From Polaromonas glacialis (lineage in GTDB: Bacteria; Pseudomonadota; Gammaproteobacteria; Burkholderiales; Burkholderiaceae_C), in NCBI RefSeq assembly GCF_000709345.1, contig NZ_KL448323.1:2362346-2426345 (forward strand): a DNA stretch of 64,000 nt, given 5' to 3'. Below the pieces are notes generated by a model. The model was not told the origin of the DNA, did no database searches, and was given only the letters and a program-made list of their open reading frames with translations. Below are positions 1 through 6,490 of this stretch, piece after piece. How positions within the stretch are numbered: the first letter of the stretch is position 1; each line of letters starts with the position of its first letter. The position numbers and the translations under genes are program-made.

Positions 1-393
1 TTCATGACAGGCCTGCAACTGACGTTGCCCGGGATGGCGCTGCCTGAGTTTGGCAGCGATCTGCTCGGGCGAGCACTTCAGTTCCAGCAGCGCCCTGACC
101 TCGGCCCACAGGAGACCAGTGTGGTGGAGTTTGCGCGACGGCCAGGCTTCGCGGCGCACCCGTCTGGCCCGCTTGCCGGCGCGCTTTGCGTCATAGCCGC
201 CAGCGATGCGGGGGCGACCCATGACGCATTGCCCGGCTTCGCTTTGCCACTCATTGCGGCGCAGCTCGCGCGAGATCGTGCTCGGCGCTCTGCCCAGTGC
301 ACTGGCAATCGAGCGCATGCTGCAGAACTGCAGCTTCATGGCCATCACCACGCCGCGCTCTTCAGCATTCAATTGTTGATAGGTTCTTGTCAT
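1..393 (-). CDS. IS30-family transposase, N-terminal part, cut by the window edge
   Basis: Read on the minus strand from ATG at 393, the frame stays open for 131 codons to base 1, so the gene is partial. The predicted protein opens MTRTYQQLNAEERGVVM and continues with an N-terminal helix-turn-helix (SMRSIASALGRAPSTISREL), the usual start of IS30-family DDE transposases, which bind the element's terminal repeats. A strong ribosome site (GGAGGAG, 398-404) supports the start. The catalytic DDE domain would lie outside the window, so intactness cannot be judged. The family call rests on the N-terminal signature only. Confidence 0.85.
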   Translation of the reverse strand, partial: MTRTYQQLNAEERGVVMAMKLQFCSMRSIASALGRAPSTISRELRRNEWQSEAGQCVMGRPRIAGGYDAKRAGKRARRVRREAWPSRKLHHTGLLWAEVRALLELKCSPEQIAAKLRQRHPGQRQLQACHE

Positions 394-440
394 GCAACTC
401 CTCCGGATTCGTAGTGTTGCACTTGCGATTTGAATCCGCC
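1..440 (-). mobile_element. IS30-type insertion sequence, right-hand end
   Basis: The transposase gene at 1-393 and the 45 bp beyond its start form one end of an insertion sequence. The minus-strand sequence at about 407-440, with the motif GATTCAAATCGCAAGTGCAA, resembles IS30-family terminal inverted repeats. The other end and any target duplication lie outside the window, so the outer boundary (about 440) is an estimate. Confidence 0.6.
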
Positions 441-443
441 GTG

Positions 444-470
444 ACTTTCTTTTTTGCCAGAAAAGAAAGT
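444..470. repeat. Palindromic intergenic element (10 bp stem)
   Basis: ACTTTCTTTT (444-453) and AAAAGAAAGT (461-470) form a perfect 10 bp stem with a 7 nt loop directly beside the IS end. I recall palindromes of this type as common intergenic sequences in Burkholderiales. It could act as a bidirectional terminator. I see no gene in the remaining DNA (471-607) between it and the doxX-side repeat. Confidence 0.5.
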
Positions 471-607
471 TACCCCCCGCCGGGAAGGCGCTCACCCCTC
501 AATCCACAGAAGAAACCACCCAAAGCCCCAAGACTGAAAACAGAAAATGTTGACAGTTATTTTTATCAATCAAATGTGGATCCTCCGCACGACCCCATTA
601 CACTTTC

Positions 608-629
608 AGCTACTTTTTCAATAGCAAAC
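608..629. repeat. Dispersed Comamonadaceae-type intergenic repeat, copy 1
   Basis: AGCTACTTTTTCAATAGCAA begins a short imperfect hairpin just past the 3' end of the DoxX gene. Related sequences recur at 4605, 10600, 11313, 20371, 29303, 29868, 46641 and 60799. Confidence 0.55.
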
Positions 630-637
630 GAGCCGGC

Positions 638-1123
638 CTACCGAATCCGCAGCCACCGGTCCAGCGACAGTATTCCGGCACCGCGCCCTACCAGGTAAAG
701 CAGCAGCCCAGCCCAGGACAGGTGCGTCGCCCACGCATCGGGATAGACAAACACCTGAATCACCAGCGTCATGCCCAGCAACGCCAGGGCCGACAGCCGG
801 GTAAAGAGGCCCAGCACCAGCAGCACGGGAAACAGGTGCTCGGCGTAAGCGGCCGCATGCGCGGCGATCTCGACCGGCACCAGCGGCAGCCGGTATTCGT
901 CCCGGAACAGCGAATAGGCGCTGTCGGTGACCGTCAGCCAGCCCTCGACCTTGGTGCGGCCGGACATGAAAAAGATGGCGGCAATGGCCACCCGGTTCAC
1001 CAGCGCCAGCGCGTCATGCGGCACCAGGCGAGTGAGCCAGCCGGCCAGGCCGTGCCAGAGGCCGCGCAGCCCGGAAGATTCTGTGCTGGCAGCGTTGGCT
1101 GTCGTGGAAAAAGCGGGGTTCAT
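638..1123 (-). CDS. DoxX-family membrane protein of the bufferin operon
   Basis: This 161-residue protein has about four hydrophobic segments from residue 40 onward and reads as a DoxX-family membrane protein. Its start overlaps the bufC stop (ATGA-type overlap), making it the last gene of bufA-bufB-bufC-doxX. DoxX-like proteins are frequent partners of bufferin operons. A role in supplying electrons or oxidising equivalents at the membrane is suggested by context, not shown by the sequence. The residue 1-35 region is hydrophilic and probably cytoplasmic. Confidence 0.8.
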   Translation of the reverse strand: MNPAFSTTANAASTESSGLRGLWHGLAGWLTRLVPHDALALVNRVAIAAIFFMSGRTKVEGWLTVTDSAYSLFRDEYRLPLVPVEIAAHAAAYAEHLFPVLLVLGLFTRLSALALLGMTLVIQVFVYPDAWATHLSWAGLLLYLVGRGAGILSLDRWLRIR

Positions 1124-1923
1124 GTCAGCTCCTTGTTGATCGGGGTCACAAACGTGCGCGCGCTGCAGAAAGCGCCGGCTTGCAGCAGCGCGGCCATCAG
1201 CCGCGCCAGGTCGCAGTCGGCCTGCCGGGCCAGCGCTTCATCAGCCGCCAGCGCAAGCGGCTGGCCGGCGGCACAGGCATCGAGAAATGCGCAGCCGCCC
1301 GCCTCCAGCGCGGTCCAGACGACAGCACCACCCGGCCGGGTCAGCAGCGCGCCCTCGCCGGTCCAGTCCAGCGCATCGCCACAGTCCATGCCTTCCGGGT
1401 CGCCATGCCGGTTGCGCTGCCACAGGGTGTAGACCGGCTGGCCGTCAAACCAGGCCCAGCGCGCGGCGGGGTGCGGCTGCAGCACCAGATCGCCCAGAAG
1501 CTCGGGCGGCAGGCCGGCCAGCGCCGAGGGCTCAAGCACCAGGGCATCGGCCGCCACATGCGCCTCGGTCCAGAAACGGTCGAGCCGGGCCACGCCGCTC
1601 AGGTAGGGCAAGTCCGCAGCCGGCGCGAAACCGGCCAAAAAGCCGGGAAAATCCGCGCCATACATCAGCAGTTGGGCATCGCCAGGCGGCCGGGCGCGCA
1701 CATGCAGGGCGGCTGCGGCGCGAAACCAGTCCTCGCCGACCAGCCGCAACACCGCCGGATAGTTGGCCTGCAGGGCATCGATGCAGCCCTTAACGACCGT
1801 GTTGCGGTGCACCGCGAAGCCGGGCTGGTCCGCCAGGTCGCGCAGATGTCCGGGCACGGCGTCGGGCAGCGCCCACAACGCCTGGACAAAACCGTCCTGG
1901 AAGCGGGAGAGTTCGGTGCTCAT
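1120..1923 (-). CDS. bufC: BufC/HvfC-type partner protein (former DUF2063)
   Basis: The 267-residue protein matches the HvfC/BufC family formerly annotated as DUF2063 putative DNA-binding domain. Recognisable features are the N-terminal FQDGFVQALW stretch, the FAVHRNTVV motif near residue 35 and NYPAVLRLVGEDWFRAAA near residues 54-71. In known systems this protein forms a complex with the iron-dependent enzyme BufB and helps present the precursor peptide, so a role as RiPP recognition partner is likely. It overlaps bufB by 4 bp and doxX by 4 bp, indicating translational coupling. Confidence 0.85.
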   Translation of the reverse strand: MSTELSRFQDGFVQALWALPDAVPGHLRDLADQPGFAVHRNTVVKGCIDALQANYPAVLRLVGEDWFRAAAALHVRARPPGDAQLLMYGADFPGFLAGFAPAADLPYLSGVARLDRFWTEAHVAADALVLEPSALAGLPPELLGDLVLQPHPAARWAWFDGQPVYTLWQRNRHGDPEGMDCGDALDWTGEGALLTRPGGAVVWTALEAGGCAFLDACAAGQPLALAADEALARQADCDLARLMAALLQAGAFCSARTFVTPINKELT

Positions 1924-2774
1924 GACGCCAGCGCCTCTATTTCGGGTTGCCTGCCCTGCAGCAGCGCATGCGCCTGCCGGCGTTCGGCCAGCAGTTCGGC
2001 AAAAGGCGGCAGCTGGTCGTCGCGCTCGATCAGCGTCGGGCGCGGTCCGATGCGCGCGATCAGGCTTTCATACAGCGCCCAGACCTCGGGCGCAACTGGC
2101 GCATCGTGCGAATCCACCAGCAGCGCCTGGCCCAGCACGGGGTCGGGCGTGTGGCCTGCCAGGTGGATCTCCATCACTGCGTCGCCGGGAAAGGCGTCGA
2201 TATAGGCTTGGGCGCTAAACCCGAGGTTGCGGGCGCTGACATGCACATTGTTCACGTCCAGCAGCAGGCCGCAGCCGGTGCGGCGCGTGAGTTCCTGCAA
2301 AAAATCAATCTCGTCCCAGGCATGGCCTTGCAGGCGCAGGTAGTGGGACGGGTTTTCGATGGCGATGCGCCGCCCAAGGGCATCCTGGGTGCGGGCGATG
2401 TTGCCGGCCACGCGCCCCAAGGCCGCCTGCGTTCGGGCAAAGGGCAGCAGGTCGGGCAGGTAGCTGCCGCGCCAGGCCGACCAGGCCAGGTGCTCGGACA
2501 CCAGCACCGGCTCGATGCGGTCAGCCAGCGCGGCCAGCCGCGCCAGGTGTGCCGCATCGGGTGGGGCATCGGCCGCCAGCGAGAGCGACACGCCGTGCAG
2601 CGACAACGGATGCCGGGACCGGATGGCGTCAAGCCAGGCCAGCCTCGGGCCACCGGCCACGGCATAGTTTTCCGGATGCACCTCGAACCACAGCCCGGCA
2701 TCAAGGCAGGCCAGGGCCTCGTCGAAATGCGCGGGCTTGAGGCCCAGGCCGGCAGTGAGACGGACGGGGTTCAT
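1920..2774 (-). CDS. bufB: BufB-type multinuclear iron oxidase (MNIO, DUF692)
   Basis: A 284-residue DUF692/MNIO enzyme that would modify cysteines of the BufA peptide using a multinuclear iron site. His, Glu, Asp and Asn clusters typical of the TIM-barrel metal site are visible: HPENYA near 32, LHGVSLSL near 60, VSEHLAW near 95, IENPSHYL near 145, LLDVNNVHV near 175, EIHLAGHT near 208. I chose ATG at 2774 (MNPVRLTAGLGLK). The same frame continues upstream to 2972, but that part overlaps bufA out of frame and is unlike the family. It lies 20 bp downstream of bufA. Confidence 0.9.
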   Translation of the reverse strand: MNPVRLTAGLGLKPAHFDEALACLDAGLWFEVHPENYAVAGGPRLAWLDAIRSRHPLSLHGVSLSLAADAPPDAAHLARLAALADRIEPVLVSEHLAWSAWRGSYLPDLLPFARTQAALGRVAGNIARTQDALGRRIAIENPSHYLRLQGHAWDEIDFLQELTRRTGCGLLLDVNNVHVSARNLGFSAQAYIDAFPGDAVMEIHLAGHTPDPVLGQALLVDSHDAPVAPEVWALYESLIARIGPRPTLIERDDQLPPFAELLAERRQAHALLQGRQPEIEALAS

Positions 2775-2794
2775 AGCGTGCTTCCTGGCTGCGC

Positions 2795-3079
2795 TCAGGC
2801 CTTGATCGCGCTCAGCGAGCCCATGCCCTTGGGCGTCTTGATGGTGGTGCAGGTGCCAGCGGGCACCTGTTTCCAGGCATTGCCCTGGTAGTCGGTCTTG
2901 GACGTGCCGGCGCAGGTGGTGCCGGGTCCGGCGGCGCAGTCGTTCTTGCCGGCCAGGGCAACGCCGAAGCATTTTTCCATGGCTGGCTTACCCTCCATGG
3001 GCTTGTCCTGGGCCATGGCGGCGCCAGAGGCGAGTGCGGCAAGGGCGAGTGTGGTCAGTGCGATTGAACGGGTGATCAT
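2795..3079 (-). CDS. bufA: BufA-type bufferin precursor peptide (DUF2282)
   Basis: A 94-residue precursor with a signal peptide (residues 1-23, cleavage after AMA) and a short mature region with exactly four cysteines (C37, C48, C56, C77) in the bufferin pattern [15 protein letters not shown]...GTTC...GTC. Family members are exported peptides whose cysteines are converted by the MNIO enzyme to thiooxazole-type groups that bind copper and possibly other metals. The start at 3079 has GGAG about 8 nt upstream; an alternative ATG lies 24 bp further out. It is first in the operon, 104 bp from an exact SigF-type promoter. Confidence 0.92.
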   Translation of the reverse strand: MITRSIALTTLALAALASGAAMAQDKPMEGKPAMEKCFGVALAGKNDCAAGPGTTCAGTSKTDYQGNAWKQVPAGTCTTIKTPKGMGSLSAIKA

Positions 3080-3182
3080 GAAAGTGGCTCCAGTTGAAAA
3101 CAAAGGGTTGCACAGGCAGGCAGTGCAAAGGGCACTGGCCTGCGGACCTGGCGGAAGGACTCCGCTACAGTCTGCCCAGTAG

Positions 3183-3209
3183 TTCGGCGCAACCCGGCCG
3201 CCGGTTACA
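3183..3209 (-). promoter_or_regulatory. SigF-type ECF promoter for the bufA operon
   Basis: On the minus strand TGTAACC (3209-3203) is followed after exactly 16 nt (3202-3187) by CGAA (3186-3183), pointing at bufA. This matches the GTAACC-N16-CGAA consensus I recall for Caulobacter SigF, whose regulon includes bufferin operons. The same spacing occurs on the other strand in front of the sigma gene. Confidence 0.75.
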
Positions 3210-3251
3210 CGCCGGCAGATAATTTTTTAAAATATTTTTTTGACCCACGCT

Positions 3252-3277
3252 GTAACCCAAAGCCTTCATGGACCGAA
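3252..3277 (+). promoter_or_regulatory. SigF-type ECF promoter overlapping the sigma gene start
   Basis: GTAACC (3252-3257), a 16 nt spacer (3258-3273) and CGAA (3274-3277) form a second exact copy of the bufA promoter motif, directed toward the sigma gene and implying autoregulation. The assumed sigma start codon (3268) lies inside this box, so a transcript from here would lack that ATG. Confidence 0.65.
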
Positions 3278-3843
3278 TACAAGAAAGAGACCGCCGGTTC
3301 ACCGACACCGAAAACCGGTTGCGCGGCCTGATTCTGCAGGGCCTGGACGGCGATGCGGCGGCCTACCACCAGTTCCTGAAAGCATTGAGCGCGCATCTGC
3401 GGGCCTATTTCAGGAAGCGGCTTTTCGAGCGACCCGATGAAGTGGAAGACCTTGTGCAAGACACCCTGCTCGCGGTACACAACCAGCGGCACACCTACCG
3501 CGCCGACCAGCCCCTGACCGCCTGGGTGCATGCGGTGGCGCGCTACAAGCTGATCGACCTGCTGCGCGCCCGCGCATCTGGCGAGTCGCTGAACGTTCCG
3601 CTGGACGACGAGCTGGAGCTGTTCGCCGCGTCCGACACCGAGGCCAGGGAGGCAAAAAAAGACCTGGACACGCTGCTGGCCGGCCTGCCCGACCGGCAGC
3701 GCCTGCCCATCGTGCACGTCAAGCTCGAAGGCCTGTCCGTGGTCGAGGCGGCGCAGCTAACCGGCATGTCGGAATCGGCCATCAAGATCGGCGTACACCG
3801 GGGCCTGAAGGCGCTGGCCGCCAAAATCAGGGGAATTGCATGA
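3268..3843 (+). CDS. sigF: ECF sigma factor, SigF-like
   Basis: A 191-residue sigma-70 family protein with region 2 ([14 protein letters not shown] near residues 54-67, then [16 protein letters not shown]) and region 4 ([14 protein letters not shown], then [20 protein letters not shown]). It partners the next gene, an NrsF-type anti-sigma whose start overlaps its stop (ATGA). Divergence from the bufferin operon and the shared promoter motif argue that it drives that operon under metal stress. The N-terminus is uncertain: ATG 3268 has no ribosome site and lies in the putative promoter; TTG 3319 is an alternative. Confidence 0.88.
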   Translation: MDRIQERDRRFTDTENRLRGLILQGLDGDAAAYHQFLKALSAHLRAYFRKRLFERPDEVEDLVQDTLLAVHNQRHTYRADQPLTAWVHAVARYKLIDLLRARASGESLNVPLDDELELFAASDTEAREAKKDLDTLLAGLPDRQRLPIVHVKLEGLSVVEAAQLTGMSESAIKIGVHRGLKALAAKIRGIA

Positions 3844-4481
3844 AGACCGATGAACTTGTCAGCCTGCTGTCGGCAGGCGTCGCGCCGGTGCCGGCCAACA
3901 CCGTCGGCCGGCGCTTTGCGCTGGCCATGGGCTGGGGCCTGCCAGGCGCGATGCTGCTGCTGGTCATGGTCCTGGGCATACGCCCTGGCCTGGCCGAAGA
4001 GGCCGGCACGCTGATGTTCTGGCTCAAGCCGGGCTTTGCGGCCGCGCTGGCGCTGGCCGGGCTGGTCGCCGCCGAGCGGCTGGCCCGCCCCGGCATGCGG
4101 CTGGGACGGGTAAATGCCGCGCTGGCCCTGCCGGTGCTGCTGCTGTGGCTGATCGCGGCGCTGGTGCTGGCGAATGCAGCGCCGGCACAGCGCGCCGCGC
4201 TGATTCTGGGCGAGACCTGGAAAAGCTGCCCCTTCAACATCGCGCTGCTTTCGCTGCCGCTGTTCGCGTCCACCCTGTGGGCGCTCAAGGGCCTGGCGCC
4301 GACACGCCTGGCGCTGGCCGGGGCCAGTGCCGGCCTGCTGTCCGGAGCGCTGGGCGCGCTGGTGTATTCGCTGCACTGCCCGGAATCGGCCGCGCCCTTT
4401 CTGGCGGTCTGGTACGTTCTGGGCATTGCGATTCCGACGCTGGCCGGCGCGCTGCTGGGGCCGCGCGTGCTGCGCTGGTAG
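3840..4481 (+). CDS. nrsF: NrsF-type membrane anti-sigma factor (DUF1109)
   Basis: A 213-residue inner-membrane protein with about six hydrophobic segments after a short cytoplasmic N-terminus (residues 1-25), the layout of the NrsF/DUF1109 family that sequesters SigF-type ECF factors. Two isolated periplasm-facing cysteines, C130 (KSCPFN) and C180 (LHCPES), are conserved in the family and, as I recall, needed for metal sensing in Caulobacter NrsF at nearly the same positions. It overlaps the sigma gene by 4 bp, so the two are made in a fixed ratio. Confidence 0.88.
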   Translation: MKTDELVSLLSAGVAPVPANTVGRRFALAMGWGLPGAMLLLVMVLGIRPGLAEEAGTLMFWLKPGFAAALALAGLVAAERLARPGMRLGRVNAALALPVLLLWLIAALVLANAAPAQRAALILGETWKSCPFNIALLSLPLFASTLWALKGLAPTRLALAGASAGLLSGALGALVYSLHCPESAAPFLAVWYVLGIAIPTLAGALLGPRVLRW

Positions 4482-4491
4482 GCAGCTGGCA

Positions 4492-4523
4492 CCTCTCCAT
4501 GGGCTTTGCATCCCATGGAGAGG
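4492..4523 (+). terminator. Hairpin terminator after nrsF
   Basis: CCTCTCCATGGG (4492-4503) and CCCATGGAGAGG (4512-4523) make a perfect 12 bp stem with an 8 nt loop, 10 bp after the nrsF stop. There is no immediate T-run, so its efficiency is uncertain. Confidence 0.65.
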
Positions 4524-4604
4524 GCCTGTCGCGCCGCTGGCCGTCGGGCCAAAGCTGTTTTACAAGCCAAACAGGCTTTTTACGCTTGCCTGACTTGCAT
4601 CTAC

Positions 4605-4627
4605 AGCTCTGCTTTTTATAGCAAATC
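4605..4627. repeat. Dispersed intergenic repeat, copy 2
   Basis: AGCTCTGCTTTTTATAGCAA is a variant of the repeat at 608. It lies between the convergent nrsF and Bug receptor genes. Confidence 0.45.
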
Positions 4628-4639
4628 CTGCCTGCCGCT

Positions 4640-5611
4640 TCAGTCCAGGCGGATATTGCTGGCGCGAATCACCTTGGCCCATTTCTCGCGCTCGCTCTTG
4701 GCATAGGCGGCCATCTGCGCCGGCGTGCTGGGAATCGCTTCCAGGCCCAGCGTCTGGAAGCGCGCCTTGACTTCGGTGGAGTCCAGCGCCGCCAGCAAGG
4801 CCTTGCTCAGCGCGTTCACTGCTTCGGGCGGCGTGGCGGCAGGCACCACCAGCCCTTGCCAGGCATAGGCTTCAAAACCCTTCATGCCTTGTTCGGCCAG
4901 CGTGGGCAGGGTGTTGAAGGTGGCGATTCGCTTCGGGCTGGCCACGCCGATCGGAATCAGCCGGCCGGACTGGATGTGCTGGTAGCCGCTGGCGGTGTCC
5001 ACGAACATCATCGGCACCTGGCCGCCGATCACGTCCTGCACCGCCGGTGCGGCGCCCCGGTAGCCGACATGCACCATCTTGAGCCCGCTGATTTCGCGGA
5101 ACAATTCGGTGGCCAGGTGGTGCGGGCTGCCGGCGCCCGGCGTGGCGTAGTTCACGCCATTGGGCTGTTTTTTCGCCCAGGCCAGGAACTCGGACAGGTT
5201 CTTCGCCGGCACGCTGGGATGGACCACCAGGATCATCGGGAAGCGCGCCATCAGGCCGACCGGCGCAAAGTCTTTCTCGACGTTGTAGCTGAGCCTGGAA
5301 TACAGCGCCGGGTTGGCCGCCATAGTGGCCGTGTCGCCGGTCAGCATGACATAGCCGTCGGGCCTGGCCTTGGCGGCATAGTCGGCGCCAATGTTGGTGG
5401 CGGCGCCGGGCTTGTTGTTGATGACGATGGGCTGGCCCAGCGTCTGGCTCATGGGCAAGGACAGGATGCGGGCGACCACGTCCGAGCCGCCGCCTGCCGG
5501 GTAGGGAACGACCCATTCGATGGACTTGTCGGGATAGGCCGCAGCCGCCGCCAGCGGCAAGGCAAGCAGGGCGGCACTCATGCAGCGACGCAGGGTTTGG
5601 GGGTAGCGCAT
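4640..5611 (-). CDS. Bug/TctC-family periplasmic solute receptor
   Basis: A 323-residue extracytoplasmic binding protein of the Bug (TctC) family, abundant in Burkholderiales and usually binding carboxylates or aromatic acids. It has a signal peptide (about residues 1-25, ending AAAAA before YPDKS) and the family opening IEWVVPYPAGGGSDVVAR. PGAATNIGA and ATPGAGSPHH are further family segments. No TctAB membrane partners are present, as is common for orphan Bug receptors. Its promoter shares a palindrome with the aromatic hydroxylase promoter, so the ligand may be that pathway's substrate. Confidence 0.9.
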   Translation of the reverse strand: MRYPQTLRRCMSAALLALPLAAAAAYPDKSIEWVVPYPAGGGSDVVARILSLPMSQTLGQPIVINNKPGAATNIGADYAAKARPDGYVMLTGDTATMAANPALYSRLSYNVEKDFAPVGLMARFPMILVVHPSVPAKNLSEFLAWAKKQPNGVNYATPGAGSPHHLATELFREISGLKMVHVGYRGAAPAVQDVIGGQVPMMFVDTASGYQHIQSGRLIPIGVASPKRIATFNTLPTLAEQGMKGFEAYAWQGLVVPAATPPEAVNALSKALLAALDSTEVKARFQTLGLEAIPSTPAQMAAYAKSEREKWAKVIRASNIRLD

Positions 5612-5709
5612 GGAAACTCCAGTGATGTCGGATCAAGAAAATCCGCACCGGTTCAGCGAAGGAAATGCGTCACCGGGCAGACAAAGCAGGCCGATCATAG
5701 AGACACATG

Positions 5710-5736
5710 GTTGCGCGCGCAACTAGGGTATTTACT
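5710..5736. promoter_or_regulatory. Putative MarR operator in the Bug receptor promoter
   Basis: GTTGCGCGCGCAAC (5710-5723) is a perfect 14 bp palindrome. One base further on is AGGGTATTTACT (5725-5736). Both motifs recur, nearly identical, before the flavin hydroxylase (6444-6457 and 6401-6412). Confidence 0.5.
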
Positions 5737-5783
5737 CACCCATGAACGACCTTCAGCCGGGCGATGGCCGCATCGCGCAGGCC

Positions 5784-6260
5784 TCATTCCTCAGCGTCTG
5801 CGGCGCCCTCGACCGCCACCCGCGCGTGGGCGACCAGCCGGTCGAGCAGATGGTCCAGCTGCTCGCGCTCCGAGGCGTTCAGGCAGGAAACGATCTCGTC
5901 GTTGCGGCGCCCGATCACGCGCATCAGGCGCTCGCACACCGCCTCGCCCGCTGGCGCCAGGGTCAGCACGACGCCGCGCCCATCCGTGGCACTGGCCTGC
6001 TTGAGCACCAGGCCCTGATCGACCAGCGACTGGGCGGCGCGGCTGGCCTGGCCCTTGTCCAGGTTGGCGCGGTAGGCCAGGTCCTTGACCGACAGCGGGC
6101 TGAACGCGCCGATGGCCGCCAGGCAGCGCCCCTCGCTGAAGGGTATGCCGGCATCGACGACGTAAGCGGTCTGGGTGGCCCGGTCGGTGAGTTTGGACAG
6201 CGTGTGCAGCCGATGGGTGATCGTGCGTTCGAGAGGGACCGAATCAGTGGGGGAGGACAT
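5784..6260 (-). CDS. MarR-family transcriptional regulator
   Basis: A 158-residue winged-helix regulator with the MarR core: recognition region around FSPLSVKDLAYRANLDKGQA followed by SRAAQSLVDQGLVL and the wing ATDGRGVVLTLAPAGEAV. MarR proteins next to aromatic catabolic operons are usually repressors released by a phenolic or CoA ligand. The gene lies between the Bug receptor (same strand, downstream) and the divergent hydroxylase operon. GTG 6263 directly precedes ATG 6260; I use the ATG. Confidence 0.9.
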   Translation of the reverse strand: MSSPTDSVPLERTITHRLHTLSKLTDRATQTAYVVDAGIPFSEGRCLAAIGAFSPLSVKDLAYRANLDKGQASRAAQSLVDQGLVLKQASATDGRGVVLTLAPAGEAVCERLMRVIGRRNDEIVSCLNASEREQLDHLLDRLVAHARVAVEGAADAEE

Positions 6261-6400
6261 CACAGCGCCAGGCGTTCAAAAAAGTTGTTACCGAATCACT
6301 ATACGTGAGGAGGCCATCGCCATCGTGCTTCGCCAGCGCATGCAACCGTCTGGCAGCCGTTTGAAACCACGCCACCACCAGGCGGGGTTGTATTTTGATC

Positions 6401-6457
6401 AGGGTAAATACTGACGAATTTTTGCCTGAAACCTTCAATAATAGTTGTGAACGCAAC
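6401..6457. promoter_or_regulatory. Putative MarR operator in the hydroxylase promoter
   Basis: GTTGTGAACGCAAC (6444-6457) matches the Bug-promoter palindrome at 11 of 14 positions, with the GTTG and CGCAAC ends kept. AGGGTAAATACT (6401-6412) differs from the Bug-promoter copy at two central bases. A weaker relative, GTTGTTACCGAATC, lies at 6284-6297 near the MarR start. Confidence 0.5.
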
Positions 6458-6490
6458 CAATTTACGCGATCAGCCTATCGAAGCCCCAGC

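Noticed and set aside
1180..2891. Long plus-strand frames opposite bufC and bufB (up to 341 codons)
   Set aside because: They are antisense shadows in GC-rich DNA, with no family resemblance, and the minus-strand genes are clear.
3205..4570. Minus-strand frames opposite sigF and nrsF (170-322 codons)
   Set aside because: Composition is Gln/Arg-rich and shadow-like; the plus-strand genes have recognised domains and promoter.
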